From assembly GCF_019977395.1 (NCBI RefSeq), contig NZ_AP024660.1:558001-622000 (forward strand): a stretch of DNA of 64,000 nucleotides. The letters run 5' to 3'. The position numbers and the translations under genes are program-made. Shown one piece after another: positions 25,197-34,204 of this stretch. The stretch's first letter is position 1. The number at the start of each line of letters is the position of its first letter. Source of the stretch: Arthrobacter sp. NicSoilC5 (GTDB taxonomy: Bacteria > Actinomycetota > Actinomycetes > Actinomycetales > Micrococcaceae). The notes beneath the pieces are model-generated. The model was not told the origin of the DNA. It saw only the letters and a list, made by a program, of their open reading frames with translations, and ran no database searches.

Positions 25197-25826
25197 TCAC
25201 GGCGCCCTCAGCCCGCTCAGGGGCTCCGACATCGAATTCACCGTGAGCACCGCCGGCGCCTGGCCGTCCGCATAGGAGATCACCGAGACCGACGCCGGGC
25301 TGATCATGATCCGCTGGAAAAGGTCCAGGTGGGTGCCCAGCGCGTGTGCCACGGCCGCCTTAATGGGATCGGCATGGGAGAAACAGACCACGACGCCACC
25401 ATGGTGGGCGGCCCGGAGATCCTCCAGCGTCCCGACCATCCGCGCCTGCATTCCGGAAAAGCCCTCGCCGTTGGGGAAGCGGAACGCCGACGGGTTGTGC
25501 TGGACAGTCTGCCACTCCGGCAGGCCCGCAAGCCCGGCGAGCGCGGCGCCGGTCCAGTCACCGAAATCGCATTCCAAAAGCCCGGCTTCTTCCGTGACCG
25601 TCCGGCCGGTGCGGGCGGCCGTGGGCTCCGCTGTCTCCCGTGCCCGCTCCAGGGGTGACGAATAGAGCGCGTCGACGGGCAGGCCCGCAAGGCGTTCGGC
25701 AACAGCTTCAGCCTGCGTGCGGCCGCGCCCGGAAAGATGCAGGCCCGGGGCCCGCCCCGGCAGGACGGTGCCGGTGGTGGGGGTCTCGCCGTGCCGCACC
25801 AGGAGGATTAATGTGCTCTGTGTCAT
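25197..25826 (-). CDS. Histidine phosphatase, MSMEG_4193-type phosphomutase-like
   Basis: A 209-residue histidine phosphatase-superfamily protein. The catalytic motif LLVRHGET is at the N-terminus, the second part SSPLERARETA and the acceptor Glu region (LLECDFGDWTG) follow, and VVCFSHADPIKAAVAHALG holds the second His. The context with an SCO1664-family gene matches the MSMEG_4193 group annotated as putative phosphomutases. ATG 25826 follows TACGCT by 8 nt, pointing to a leaderless start. A longer reading from 26054 translates the repeat region and is rejected. Confidence 0.85.
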   Translation of the reverse strand: MTQSTLILLVRHGETPTTGTVLPGRAPGLHLSGRGRTQAEAVAERLAGLPVDALYSSPLERARETAEPTAARTGRTVTEEAGLLECDFGDWTGAALAGLAGLPEWQTVQHNPSAFRFPNGEGFSGMQARMVGTLEDLRAAHHGGVVVCFSHADPIKAAVAHALGTHLDLFQRIMISPASVSVISYADGQAPAVLTVNSMSEPLSGLRAP

Positions 25827-25834
25827 TGGGTCTA

Positions 25835-25840
25835 AGCGTA
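25835..25840 (-). promoter_or_regulatory. -10 box for the histidine phosphatase gene
   Basis: TACGCT on the minus strand ends 8 nt before ATG 25826 with no Shine-Dalgarno between. It touches the edge of the first 43-bp repeat copy (25838-25880). Confidence 0.4.
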
Positions 25841-25934
25841 GCCGCGAGGGGGCCCCGTGCCGAGCCTGCGAGGCGCGGGGAGCGGCAAGCGGTAGCCGCG
25901 AGGGGGCCCCGTGCCGAGCCTGCGAGGCCCGGGG
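25838..25934. repeat. Pair of 43-bp direct repeats forming hairpins (REP-like)
   Basis: Copies at 25838-25880 and 25892-25934 differ at one base and are spaced 54 nt start to start. In copy 1 CCCCGTGCC pairs with GGCGCGGGG around a 10-base loop (one G-U). The single change in copy 2 breaks one stem pair. The pair lies between divergent promoters, like repetitive extragenic palindromes. No other copy was noticed in this window. Confidence 0.8.
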
Positions 25935-25982
25935 TCCCACAGGAATCTGGAGGAATCTATCGATTAGCCGCAAGGCGGGGCT

Positions 25983-25988
25983 TACCGT
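25983..25988 (+). promoter_or_regulatory. -10 box for leaderless AAA ATPase gene
   Basis: TACCGT ends 6 nt before GTG 25995. The purines just before the start (AGAGGA) are too close to act as a normal Shine-Dalgarno, so leaderless initiation is likely. Confidence 0.4.
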
Positions 25989-25994
25989 AGAGGA

Positions 25995-27383
25995 GTGACT
26001 GATCGCCCCGATATCTACACCGTTGGTGAACTGCGTGCGGCAGGATACGTCCACAAGGACCTAAGGCACGAAATCCGCGACAACCTCCTCGCCGCCCTTG
26101 CTGCCGGACGTGACCCCTGGCCGGGCCTGTACGGCTTCAGCCGGACGGTGATTCCGCAGCTCGAGCGGGCCCTGCTCGCCGGCCATGACGTTGTCCTGCT
26201 GGGTGAGCGCGGGCAAGGCAAAACCCGCCTGCTCCGTACCCTGGCCGGACTGCTGGACGAGTGGTCGCCGGTGATCGAGGATTCGGAGCTGAACGAGCAT
26301 CCCTTTGACCCGATCACCGAACAGTCCCGTGCCCGGGCACTGACGGAGGGGGACCGGCTGCGGGTGGCCTGGCGGCACCGTTCGGAGCGCTACGTGGAGA
26401 AGCTCGCCACCCCGGACACGTCGGTCGCTGACCTGATTGGTGACGTGGATCCGATGCGGGTGGCCGAGGGACGCCGCCTGGGGGACCCGGAAACCATCCA
26501 CTACGGGCTGATCCCACGCTCCAACCGCGGCATCATCGCCATCAACGAGCTCCCGGACCTGGCTGAACGCATCCAGGTGGCCATGCTCAACGTCATGGAG
26601 GAACGGGACATCCAGATCCGCGGCTACGTGCTGCGGCTCCCGCTCGACGTGCTGGTGGTGGCATCAGCAAACCCGGAGGACTACACCAACCGCGGGCGCA
26701 TCATCACCCCGCTGAAGGACCGCTTCGGTGCGGAGATCCGGACCCACTACCCCATCGAACTGGAAGACGAAGTAGCGGTCATCCGGCAGGAGGGCCGGCT
26801 CGTTGCGGACGTCCCCCCGTTCATCCTGGAGATCCTAGCAAGGTATACCCGGGCGCTGCGGGAGTCGCCCGCCATCAACCAGACGTCCGGCGTTTCGGCC
26901 CGGTTCGCCATCGCCGGGGCGGAGACGGTGGCCGCGGCGGCACTGCGGCGGGCCAGCCTGCGGGGGGAGGAGCAGGCGGTGGCCCGCATCATCGACCTGG
27001 AGCCAGCAGTGGAGGTGCTGACGGGCAAGATCGAGTTCGAATCCGGCGAGGAAGGGCGGGAGCAGGGTGTCCTTGACCACCTCCTGCGCACCGCCACTGC
27101 GGAAGCTGTCCGCGCGCACTTCCAGGGTCTGGACATGGGTCCGCTCGTGGCCGCCCTGGATGGGCACCGGACCGTCACCACGGGTGAACAGGTCACGGCG
27201 CAGGAGTTCCTGGGCAACCTCCCGTCGCTGAACGGCTCGGGGCTGTACGACGAAATCGGGCGGCGCCTGGGCGCGGCGAATGACGGACAGCTCGCCGCCG
27301 CCGTCGAACTGGCCCTTGAAGGGCTGTACCTGGGCCGCCGGATCTCCAAGGAATCCGACGACGAGGAAACCATCTACGGCTAG
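25995..27383 (+). CDS. MoxR/magnesium-chelatase-like AAA+ ATPase
   Basis: A 462-residue AAA+ ATPase. Walker A is GERGQGKT (70-77). The Walker B strand reads RGIIAINELPDL with Asn184 in place of the usual Asp before the Glu. VASANPEDYTNRGRIITPLKDRF gives the sensor and arginine-finger regions. A lid domain follows and the last ~100 residues are acidic and helical. It is paired with a VWA protein 14 nt downstream, the standard arrangement of MoxR and ChlI/ChlD systems that use ATP to insert metals or remodel protein complexes. No cobalamin or chlorophyll genes are nearby, so a chaperone role is more likely. Confidence 0.88.
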   Translation: MTDRPDIYTVGELRAAGYVHKDLRHEIRDNLLAALAAGRDPWPGLYGFSRTVIPQLERALLAGHDVVLLGERGQGKTRLLRTLAGLLDEWSPVIEDSELNEHPFDPITEQSRARALTEGDRLRVAWRHRSERYVEKLATPDTSVADLIGDVDPMRVAEGRRLGDPETIHYGLIPRSNRGIIAINELPDLAERIQVAMLNVMEERDIQIRGYVLRLPLDVLVVASANPEDYTNRGRIITPLKDRFGAEIRTHYPIELEDEVAVIRQEGRLVADVPPFILEILARYTRALRESPAINQTSGVSARFAIAGAETVAAAALRRASLRGEEQAVARIIDLEPAVEVLTGKIEFESGEEGREQGVLDHLLRTATAEAVRAHFQGLDMGPLVAALDGHRTVTTGEQVTAQEFLGNLPSLNGSGLYDEIGRRLGAANDGQLAAAVELALEGLYLGRRISKESDDEETIYG

Positions 27384-27397
27384 GCTCAGGAGGCACC

Positions 27398-29401
27398 ATG
27401 GCCATCCACAAGCGGTCCGCCAAGTACGGCCGGTATACCGGCGGCCCGGACCCGCTCGCCCCGCCGGTCGACCTGGCCGAGGCGCTTGACGCCGTCGCCG
27501 AAGACGTCATGGCCGGCTACTCGCCCCGCCACGCCCTGCAGGAATTCCTGCGGCGCGGCGGCCGGAACCGGGACGGCCTGGATGACCTTGCCCGGCGCGT
27601 CCAGCATCGGCGCCGCGGCCTGCTCAGCCGGCACCGGCTGGACGGCACCCTGGACGAAGTAAAGAAGCTCCTGGACACCGCGGTGCTGGAGGAGCGCAAG
27701 CAACTGGCGCGGGACGCCATGATGGACAACACCGACCGTGCCTTCCGGGAGATGCAGCTGCAGAACCTCCCACCCTCCACGGCTGCGGCGGTCAATGAGC
27801 TGGCGTCCTACGATTGGCAATCGAGCGCAGCACGTGAGGCCTACGAACACATCAAGGACCTGCTGGGCCGGGAAGTCCTTGAGCAGCGCTTCGCCGGCAT
27901 GAAGCAGGCGCTGGAGAGCGCCACCGATGAGGACCGGCAGGCAGTGAATGACATGCTCCGGGACCTGAACGAACTACTGGGCAAGCACCGGCGCGGGGAG
28001 GACACCGACGCCGACTTCCAGGACTTCATGGCCAAACACGGCCAGTTCTTTCCGGAGAACCCGGAGTCGGTGGAGGAGCTGGTGGACGCCCTCGCCCAGC
28101 GCGCCGCCGCCGCCCAGCGGCTCCTGCAGTCGATGTCCCCGGAGCAGCGCGGTGAGCTGATGCGGCTCTCCGCCCAGGCCTTCGGCTCGCCCGAACTGAT
28201 GGCCCAGCTCAGCGAACTCGACGCCACCCTCCAGGCCCTCCGCCCGGGGGAGGACTGGACAGGCTCGGAACGGTTTGAAGGGCAGGAAGGCCTGGGACTG
28301 GGGGACGGCACCGGGGTGTTGCAGGACATCGCCGAACTCGACGAACTGTCCGAACAGCTCTCCCAGTCCTACAACGGCTCCCGCCTTGATGACCTGGACC
28401 TGGACGCGCTCACCCGCCAGCTTGGCGAAAACGCGGCCGTAAGTGCGCGTACCCTCGCGGAGATCGAGCGGGCCATGCAGGACGGCGGCTACCTGCGGCG
28501 TGGCGCCGACGGCGACCTCAGGCTGTCCCCGCAGGCCATGCGGCGGCTTGGGAAGTCCCTGCTCCGTGATGCTGCCAGGCAGTTGTCCGGCCGGCAGGGA
28601 AGCAGGGACACCAGGATGGCCGGGGCCGCAGGAGAACAGACGGGCTCGAGCCGGCAGTGGGAGTTCGGGGACGCCGAGCCGTGGGACGTCACCCGCACCA
28701 TGACCAACGCCATCCGGCGCACCATGGCCGACGGCGGTGACCCGGCCCGGGGACTGCGCCTCGCCGTCGGCGACATCGAAGTATCGGAAACGGAGGCCCG
28801 CACGCAGGCCGCCGTGGCCCTTTTGGTGGACGTGTCCTTCTCCATGGCTGCAGAAGGACGATGGGTTCCCATGAAGCGGACCGCGCTCGCACTGCACCAC
28901 CTGGTGTCCACCCGCTTCCGCGGTGACCGGCTGGAGCTGATCACCTTCGGCCGCTACGCGCAGGCCATGGACATCGGAGAACTCACGGCGCTGCCCGCCC
29001 TCCGCGAACAGGGAACCAACCTGCACCACGGCCTGCTGCTGGCCGGCCGCTTCTTCCGCCGGCACCCGTCCATGCAGCCCGTCCTGCTGGTGGTCACGGA
29101 CGGCGAACCCACGGCGCACCTCCTGCCCGACGGGGACTCCTGGTTCAACTGGCCGCCGGACGCCGAGACCATCCGCGCCACGGTTGCCGAACTGGACCGC
29201 CTTGGCCGCGCCGGCGTCCAGGCCACCTTTTTCCGCCTGGGCAACGACCCCGGCCTGGAGCGGTTCATCCAGCGGTTGGCCCAGCGCGTGGACGGCCGGG
29301 TTGTGGCGCCCGAAGTGGGCGGCCTTGGAGCTGCCGTGGTGGGGGAGTACCTGCGCGCCCACGTCCGCAGCGCCTACGCCGACGGCGACTGGGATGTTTA
29401 G
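27398..29401 (+). CDS. VWA-domain (ChlD/CoxE-like) partner of the AAA ATPase
   Basis: A 667-residue protein with a long helical, acidic N-terminal part and a C-terminal von Willebrand A domain. The MIDAS metal site is intact: DVSFS beginning at Asp478, a Thr in EQGTNLHHG, and Asp in VVTDGEPT. ATG 27398 has GGAGG 4 nt upstream. In MoxR-VWA pairs the VWA protein binds the ATPase ring and a client through MIDAS. The N-terminal region (about 1-440) has no recognised domain and may hold client specificity. Its stop overlaps the convergent glucosidase stop by 4 nt. Confidence 0.85.
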   Translation: MAIHKRSAKYGRYTGGPDPLAPPVDLAEALDAVAEDVMAGYSPRHALQEFLRRGGRNRDGLDDLARRVQHRRRGLLSRHRLDGTLDEVKKLLDTAVLEERKQLARDAMMDNTDRAFREMQLQNLPPSTAAAVNELASYDWQSSAAREAYEHIKDLLGREVLEQRFAGMKQALESATDEDRQAVNDMLRDLNELLGKHRRGEDTDADFQDFMAKHGQFFPENPESVEELVDALAQRAAAAQRLLQSMSPEQRGELMRLSAQAFGSPELMAQLSELDATLQALRPGEDWTGSERFEGQEGLGLGDGTGVLQDIAELDELSEQLSQSYNGSRLDDLDLDALTRQLGENAAVSARTLAEIERAMQDGGYLRRGADGDLRLSPQAMRRLGKSLLRDAARQLSGRQGSRDTRMAGAAGEQTGSSRQWEFGDAEPWDVTRTMTNAIRRTMADGGDPARGLRLAVGDIEVSETEARTQAAVALLVDVSFSMAAEGRWVPMKRTALALHHLVSTRFRGDRLELITFGRYAQAMDIGELTALPALREQGTNLHHGLLLAGRFFRRHPSMQPVLLVVTDGEPTAHLLPDGDSWFNWPPDAETIRATVAELDRLGRAGVQATFFRLGNDPGLERFIQRLAQRVDGRVVAPEVGGLGAAVVGEYLRAHVRSAYADGDWDV

Positions 29402-31539
29402 CTTTTGGCGTCCAGTCCGGCCTGGGAGATGAGCTCGGTCAGCCAGGGCCGGTGTTCGCGGTGGAACGTCAGGCCCTCCGGCAAGCCCTGCACCGCAGGT
29501 TCGCCGTCTTTGATGTCGATGGTGATCCGGCCTCCGGCCAGGGGAGCGTTGGTGATGTGCAGGTTCCCGTAGGACTGGGGCAGCGCCGGATCCATCCAAA
29601 AACCACCACGGGAGACGTGGGCGTCGTACCGCATCAGGCAGGTGATCAGCATGATCGGCGCGGTGGCCGCCCAGGCTTGAGGGGAGCAGGCCGTGGGGTA
29701 GGGCACCGGCTCGGCTACCTGCTCGCGGCTGAAGCCACAGAACAACTCCGGCAGCCGGCCGCCGGAAAAATCCGCGGCTTCGAGCAGGGCGCTGGCGATT
29801 CTCTGCGCCTCCTCGACGAATCCGTACCGCATCAGTCCGGCCGCAATAATGGCATTGTCATGCGGCCAGACTGAACCGTTGTGGTAGCTGGCCGGGTTGT
29901 AGGCCCCCATATTTGAGGCCAGGGTCCGGACACCCCAGCCACTGAACATCTCCGGCGACATCAGCCGTTCAGCCACCAGCGGCACCTTGTCATCGTCAAC
30001 GATCCCGTGCCACATGCACTGCCCCATATTCGAGGCGCAGGCATCAACCGGCCGCTTGCGGCCGTCCAGGGCAACGGCGAAGTAGCCACGTTCCGGCAGC
30101 CAGAATTCCTCATTGAACCTTTTCTTCAACTGCGCCGCCTCGGCGGTGAGCCGGGCAGCCAACGGCGCGTCCCCGGCGTCGTACGCCATCCATGCCCGGG
30201 ACAGCAGCGCTGAGTAGACCAGAGCCTGCACCTCGCAAAGCGCGATGGGCGGCTCGGCAATGGTTCCGTCCGCGAAATTGATCCCGTCCCAGGAGTCCTT
30301 CCACCCCTGGTTGATAAGGCCCTGGTCGTTGAGGCGCTGGTACTCAACGAACCCGTCGCCGTCCTTGTCGCCGTAGGTCCGGACCCAGTCCAGGGCCCGG
30401 TCGGCGTTGGGCAGGAGGGCGGCTATGGCGTCCTTTCCGAACCCCCAGCGGCTGACCGATGCCAGGGTCATCACAAACTGCGGGGTGGCGTCCACGCTGC
30501 CGTAGTAGATGGATTTGCCGCCAAGCGCCAGCCCGGAGGACACGCCCAACCGGACTTCGTGCAGGATCTTCCCGGGTTCCTCCTCGCTCATCGGGTCCAC
30601 TACCTTGCCCTGCCGGTCCGCCAGCGTCTGCAGGGTGCCCAATGCCAGGGACGGGTCCACGGGCAGGGCCATCTCCGAAGCCCACAGCGAATCACGCCCG
30701 AACAGGGTCATGAACCATGGGGCACCGGCCGCCACCACTATCCGTTCCGGATGCTCAGGGTCCTCGATCCGGAGCGCGCCGAGGTCGTCATAGCTGCGCC
30801 GCAGCGTGCGTTCAATGGACCGGTTCGCCATCTGCAGCCTGGGGATTTTGGCAACCCATTCCTGGTGCCTCCGGTCACTCGGTGACACCCCGTGCCCGGC
30901 GGGGCGCGTAACGTTGTGCTGCCCTGCCGGTGCCACGCTCAACCGCGTGCTCCACTGGCCGTATCCGGGAACCACGGCGCGGTATGTGAGTGCGCCGGCG
31001 GAGGCGACGGCGCCGCGTCCCCTGACCAGGACAGCTTTCCGCAGGTCCTGCCAGGCCGCGCTGATAATCAGGGAATCGCCGTCGGCTCCGCGGGTGACGT
31101 CCCACCGCCGCTGGACCCTCGCCTCCTTCACCTCGAACAGATCGGCGAAGTCCGAATCGACACCGACGGAGATGCTGCATTCAACGGGGTTGCCGGAATA
31201 GTTGCGGATCGTAATCTCCTCAACCACTCCGGCCGCCACTTCCCGCAGCCGCTCCACGATCAAGGGGCTGTCCGCATACCCGTCTGCCCGGGGAACGCGG
31301 CCGATGAACAGTGCCCGGTAGGGTTCCTTCGTCTCCGCCGCCAACGGCTCAAGGGGCTGGCCGTTCACCGTCATGCTCCACCCCGACAGGATGCGGGTGT
31401 CCTCATGGAAGACGCCGTGGGGCAGGTCCGGGTGGATATCACCATTGGCTGCGGAGATACAAAAACATGAGCCTTCGACCAGGGTCACGGTCCCTGCGCC
31501 CACAGGCCCCGCCGCTGTGTCTGCATTCCATCCAGCCAT
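29398..31539 (-). CDS. Amylo-alpha-1,6-glucosidase / glycogen debranching-type protein
   Basis: A 713-residue cytoplasmic protein. The N-terminal domain (about 15-225) matches the glycogen-debranching N-terminal beta-sandwich (SCFCISAANGDIHPDLPHGVFHEDTR region). The C-terminal (alpha/alpha)6 barrel (about 250-690) carries GRDSLWASEMAL, DKDGDGFVEYQ, GWKDSWDGINF and NGSVWPHDNAIIAAGL. The family removes alpha-1,6 branches or acts on related oligosaccharides. ATG 31539 has AAGGAG 5 nt upstream. No glycogen gene lies nearby, so the substrate (glycogen, trehalose-type or plant oligosaccharide) remains open. Confidence 0.9.
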   Translation of the reverse strand: MAGWNADTAAGPVGAGTVTLVEGSCFCISAANGDIHPDLPHGVFHEDTRILSGWSMTVNGQPLEPLAAETKEPYRALFIGRVPRADGYADSPLIVERLREVAAGVVEEITIRNYSGNPVECSISVGVDSDFADLFEVKEARVQRRWDVTRGADGDSLIISAAWQDLRKAVLVRGRGAVASAGALTYRAVVPGYGQWSTRLSVAPAGQHNVTRPAGHGVSPSDRRHQEWVAKIPRLQMANRSIERTLRRSYDDLGALRIEDPEHPERIVVAAGAPWFMTLFGRDSLWASEMALPVDPSLALGTLQTLADRQGKVVDPMSEEEPGKILHEVRLGVSSGLALGGKSIYYGSVDATPQFVMTLASVSRWGFGKDAIAALLPNADRALDWVRTYGDKDGDGFVEYQRLNDQGLINQGWKDSWDGINFADGTIAEPPIALCEVQALVYSALLSRAWMAYDAGDAPLAARLTAEAAQLKKRFNEEFWLPERGYFAVALDGRKRPVDACASNMGQCMWHGIVDDDKVPLVAERLMSPEMFSGWGVRTLASNMGAYNPASYHNGSVWPHDNAIIAAGLMRYGFVEEAQRIASALLEAADFSGGRLPELFCGFSREQVAEPVPYPTACSPQAWAATAPIMLITCLMRYDAHVSRGGFWMDPALPQSYGNLHITNAPLAGGRITIDIKDGEPAVQGLPEGLTFHREHRPWLTELISQAGLDAKS

Positions 31540-31687
31540 GTCCGCTCCTTAGACGGCTACGACGGTTCCGGCGCAATAGACGCTACGCCTGCGGCAGGGC
31601 TGATGAAAGGGCCGGACCCTTGTACCTCCGCCCTGGCGGGCATAGCATTGCCGCCAAATCAACGCCGATCAGTCCAAGGAGCCGGCC

Positions 31688-32323
31688 ATGGGCGCCACAC
31701 CTGCCGAACCGTCCCAGGCACCCCTGATGGTGGACCTGATCATTTCGCTGGACGGTTACGCCTCCGCAGAGGGCTGGCCCGGGTGGTGGGGACTGGAGGG
31801 GCCCGAATACCTTGCCTGGCTGGACCAGGAATCGGCGAACAACTACACCTTCCTCCTGGGCGCGAATACGTACCGGCTGATGTACGGCATGTCTGCGCAG
31901 GCCGCGGCGAACCGGTCCGGTTTTTCCGAGGAGGAGGGCGCCAGCCTCACGGGGCTGTCCGCAGTACCGAAAATCGTGTTCTCTTCCTCGCTGCAGTCTC
32001 CCCTGGACTGGCCGAACTCGACCCTGGTAACCGGGGACGCGGTTGATGCGGTCCGCGAGCTGAAGCGCAGGGGAACGGGACCCCTGAGTACCTTGGGCAG
32101 CATCAGCCTGGCACGGTCGTTGCTGGTGGCGGGCCTCGTGGACCGGTTCCGGCTGGTGGTCTTCCCCGTCATTACCGGCGCCACCGGGCGGGAGCGGATC
32201 TTCGACGGATATCCCGACGTCCGGCTGGACATGGTGCAGAGCAGGACGTTTGACGGCAGGCTCCAGCTGCTGGAGTACGTTCCCACGGTACTCACCGGCC
32301 CGCCCGGCACCGGGCAACCGTGA
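31688..32323 (+). CDS. Dihydrofolate reductase-like (RibD C-terminal) protein
   Basis: A 211-residue NADPH-dependent reductase-like protein of the RibD C-terminal/DHFR superfamily. Seen are the N-terminal strand LIISLDGYAS, LLGANTYRLMYG and the cofactor loop LSTLGSISLARSLL followed by LVDRFRLVVFPVITGATGRERIF. These stand-alone proteins are common in soil bacteria; true folate or riboflavin activity is rarely shown. AAGGAG precedes ATG 31688. It diverges from the glucosidase and has no clear operon partner. A second, different member is at 46090. Confidence 0.85.
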   Translation: MGATPAEPSQAPLMVDLIISLDGYASAEGWPGWWGLEGPEYLAWLDQESANNYTFLLGANTYRLMYGMSAQAAANRSGFSEEEGASLTGLSAVPKIVFSSSLQSPLDWPNSTLVTGDAVDAVRELKRRGTGPLSTLGSISLARSLLVAGLVDRFRLVVFPVITGATGRERIFDGYPDVRLDMVQSRTFDGRLQLLEYVPTVLTGPPGTGQP

Positions 32324-32492
32324 CCGGCGCCCTTGGCACCCCGACGTCCGGCTGAACCGTACGCAGCATGTCCGGTTCGAGCAGGCAGGCCGGGGCCTCC
32401 CGGGACTGGGAATCCCTGCCCAGTCCTTCCAGGCGCCACGGCGGAGATCGCGGCTACTGCCCGGGTGGCCATTTCCGTGTGAGGATCGAGGT

Positions 32493-33440
32493 ATGCCCCA
32501 GCGCCTCATGCTGCTCGACACTGCCTCCTTGTACTTCCGCGCCTTCTACGGCCTGCCGGACACCATCCGCCGCCCGGACGGCACTCCGGTCAATGCCGTC
32601 CGCGGTCTGCTGGACATGATTGCCCGGCTCAGTACCGACTACGCGGCCACCCACCTGGTGGCCTGCTGGGACGATGACTGGCGGCCGCAGTGGCGGGTGG
32701 ACCTGATCCCCACCTACAAAGCCCACCGGGTGGCGCAGGCGGTCCCCGGCGGCACCGACGTCGAAGTGGTGCCTGAGGGCCTGGAAGCGCAGCTGCCTAT
32801 GATCCGCCGCGTGCTGGAGCTGGCCGGCATCGCCATTGTGGGAAGAGCGGAACATGAGGCCGACGACGTCGTGGGCACCTACGCCAGCCAGGCAGGCCTT
32901 CCCGTGGACGTCGTTACGGGCGACCGGGATCTGTTCCAGGTCTGCGACGACGACCGGAAGGTCCGGGTGATCTACACAGCCCGCGGCATGAAGAACCTCG
33001 AAGTCATCACCGAAGAAACCGTCGTGGCCAAGTACAAGGTCCTCCCGCAGCAGTACGCCGATTACGCCACGCTGCGCGGCGACGCCTCCGACGGCTTGCC
33101 CGGCGTGGCCGGGATCGGCGAGAAGACGGCGGCATCCCTGCTGCTCAAGTACGGCACCCTGGAACGGCTGCTGGCTGCTGCGGAAGACGACGACGGCGGC
33201 GTGTCCGGTCCCGTCCGGGCCAAACTCTCCGCCGCTGCCGCGTACCTCGAAGCAGCTCCCGCCGTCGTCCGCCTGGTGCGCGACCTCGAGCTGCCCACCC
33301 TTGAGCAGGCGGGCGCCCTGCTGCAGCCGGTGACGGGTGACCGGCGCGCCGAACTTGAGCGGCTGGCCATCGACTGGAACCTCGGCGGCTCCGTCCGCCG
33401 GCTGCTCGCCGCGCTGGACCAGCGGGCGCAGCCGGCATAA
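32493..33440 (+). CDS. Stand-alone 5'-3' exonuclease (FEN-type)
   Basis: A 315-residue homologue of the N-terminal nuclease domain of DNA polymerase I. It has the metal-binding acid LLDTASLYFRAFYG, HEADDVVGTYA, VVTGDRDLFQV and the helix-hairpin-helix segment GDASDGLPGVAGIGEKTAASLL, all typical of FEN nucleases that remove RNA primers and 5' flaps. A full Pol I with its own nuclease is at 47145, so this is a second copy. ATG 32493 has no good ribosome site; GAGGAT lies 6 nt upstream. Longer readings begin inside the preceding reductase gene and are rejected. Confidence 0.92.
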   Translation: MPQRLMLLDTASLYFRAFYGLPDTIRRPDGTPVNAVRGLLDMIARLSTDYAATHLVACWDDDWRPQWRVDLIPTYKAHRVAQAVPGGTDVEVVPEGLEAQLPMIRRVLELAGIAIVGRAEHEADDVVGTYASQAGLPVDVVTGDRDLFQVCDDDRKVRVIYTARGMKNLEVITEETVVAKYKVLPQQYADYATLRGDASDGLPGVAGIGEKTAASLLLKYGTLERLLAAAEDDDGGVSGPVRAKLSAAAAYLEAAPAVVRLVRDLELPTLEQAGALLQPVTGDRRAELERLAIDWNLGGSVRRLLAALDQRAQPA

Positions 33441-33576
33441 CGGCCCGGAACCGATGACGCCGGATGTACGGCCGTGACCTTTCGTTGCGGTACGCGTCTG
33501 CGTGTTTCGGGCGGCTTGAGCGGCCCGGCCGGCTGGTGGTTTGGTGAGGTAACGATCCAGACGAGAGGGCCACTCC

Positions 33577-34092
33577 ATGACAGTCACTTCAGATCTCGCT
33601 CCCCGCCGGCTTCGGGATATCTTCGGAACATTCGCCAGCGGCCTGACCGTGGTCACCGGTTCCACCCCCGGAGGGCCCGTGGGTTTCACCTGCCAGTCCT
33701 TTGCCTCCCTGTCGCTGGAACCGGCGCTCGTGACCTTCAGCCCGGCACGCACATCGAGCACGTGGCCGGTGCTGCGGAGGGCCGGTTCCTTCACCGTCAA
33801 CATCCTCCCCGCGGAACACCAGCACCTCGCCGGACAGTTTGCCCGCCCGGGAACGGACAGGTTCGCGGGAGTCGCCCACACCCCCTCGCCGCTGGGGAAT
33901 CCGGTCCTGGAGAACGCGCTCGCCTGGATCGACTGCGACCTCCATGCAGAGTACGACGGCGGTGACCACACCATTGTGGTGGCTGCCGTGCGGCACCTCC
34001 ACGCGCGGGGCGACGCCGAGCCCCTGCTGTTCTTCAAGGGCCGGTACGCCGGACTCGCGCCGGCCGGGCACCTGCTCGAAGCGGCAGGCTGA
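33577..34092 (+). CDS. Flavin reductase-like FMN-binding domain protein
   Basis: A compact 171-residue flavin reductase-family protein (HpaC/RutF-like size). It shows FASGLTVVTGSTPGGPVGFTCQSF, SFTVNILPAEHQ and the C-terminal PLLFFKGRYAGL typical of these FMN-binding split-barrels. It would reduce FMN or FAD with NAD(P)H for a mono-oxygenase, but no oxygenase gene is adjacent. GAGAGGG lies about 8 nt before the ATG. It is not closely similar to the longer family member at 16718. Confidence 0.88.
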   Translation: MTVTSDLAPRRLRDIFGTFASGLTVVTGSTPGGPVGFTCQSFASLSLEPALVTFSPARTSSTWPVLRRAGSFTVNILPAEHQHLAGQFARPGTDRFAGVAHTPSPLGNPVLENALAWIDCDLHAEYDGGDHTIVVAAVRHLHARGDAEPLLFFKGRYAGLAPAGHLLEAAG

Positions 34093-34143
34093 CTGCTGCT
34101 CCGCCTCCCCGGCCCCTCCCACTCTTGCTTCCGGCCCATGTGG

Positions 34144-34180
34144 TAGTAAGCTTACTGAGCATTACTAGTAAGCTTGCTGA
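34144..34180 (+). promoter_or_regulatory. Palindromic direct-repeat operator
   Basis: TAGTAAGCTTACTGA (34144-34158) recurs as TAGTAAGCTTGCTGA (34166-34180), spaced 22 nt, about two helical turns. Copy 1 contains the perfect 12-bp palindrome AGTAAGCTTACT; another palindrome, TTACTAGTAA (34162-34171), bridges the copies. The A/T-rich block stands out in GC-rich DNA and ends 24 nt before ATG 34205. It looks like a tandem site for a dimeric repressor (MarR or TetR type); no such regulator gene is adjacent. Confidence 0.7.
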
Positions 34181-34204
34181 TTAAATGGGATGGGAGCAGG
34201 AGCC

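Noticed and set aside
25827..26054. N-terminal extension of the histidine phosphatase with a repeated peptide.
   Set aside because: The repeated peptide is the translation of the non-coding 43-bp repeats, and the true start is marked by the LLVRHGET motif close to ATG 25826.
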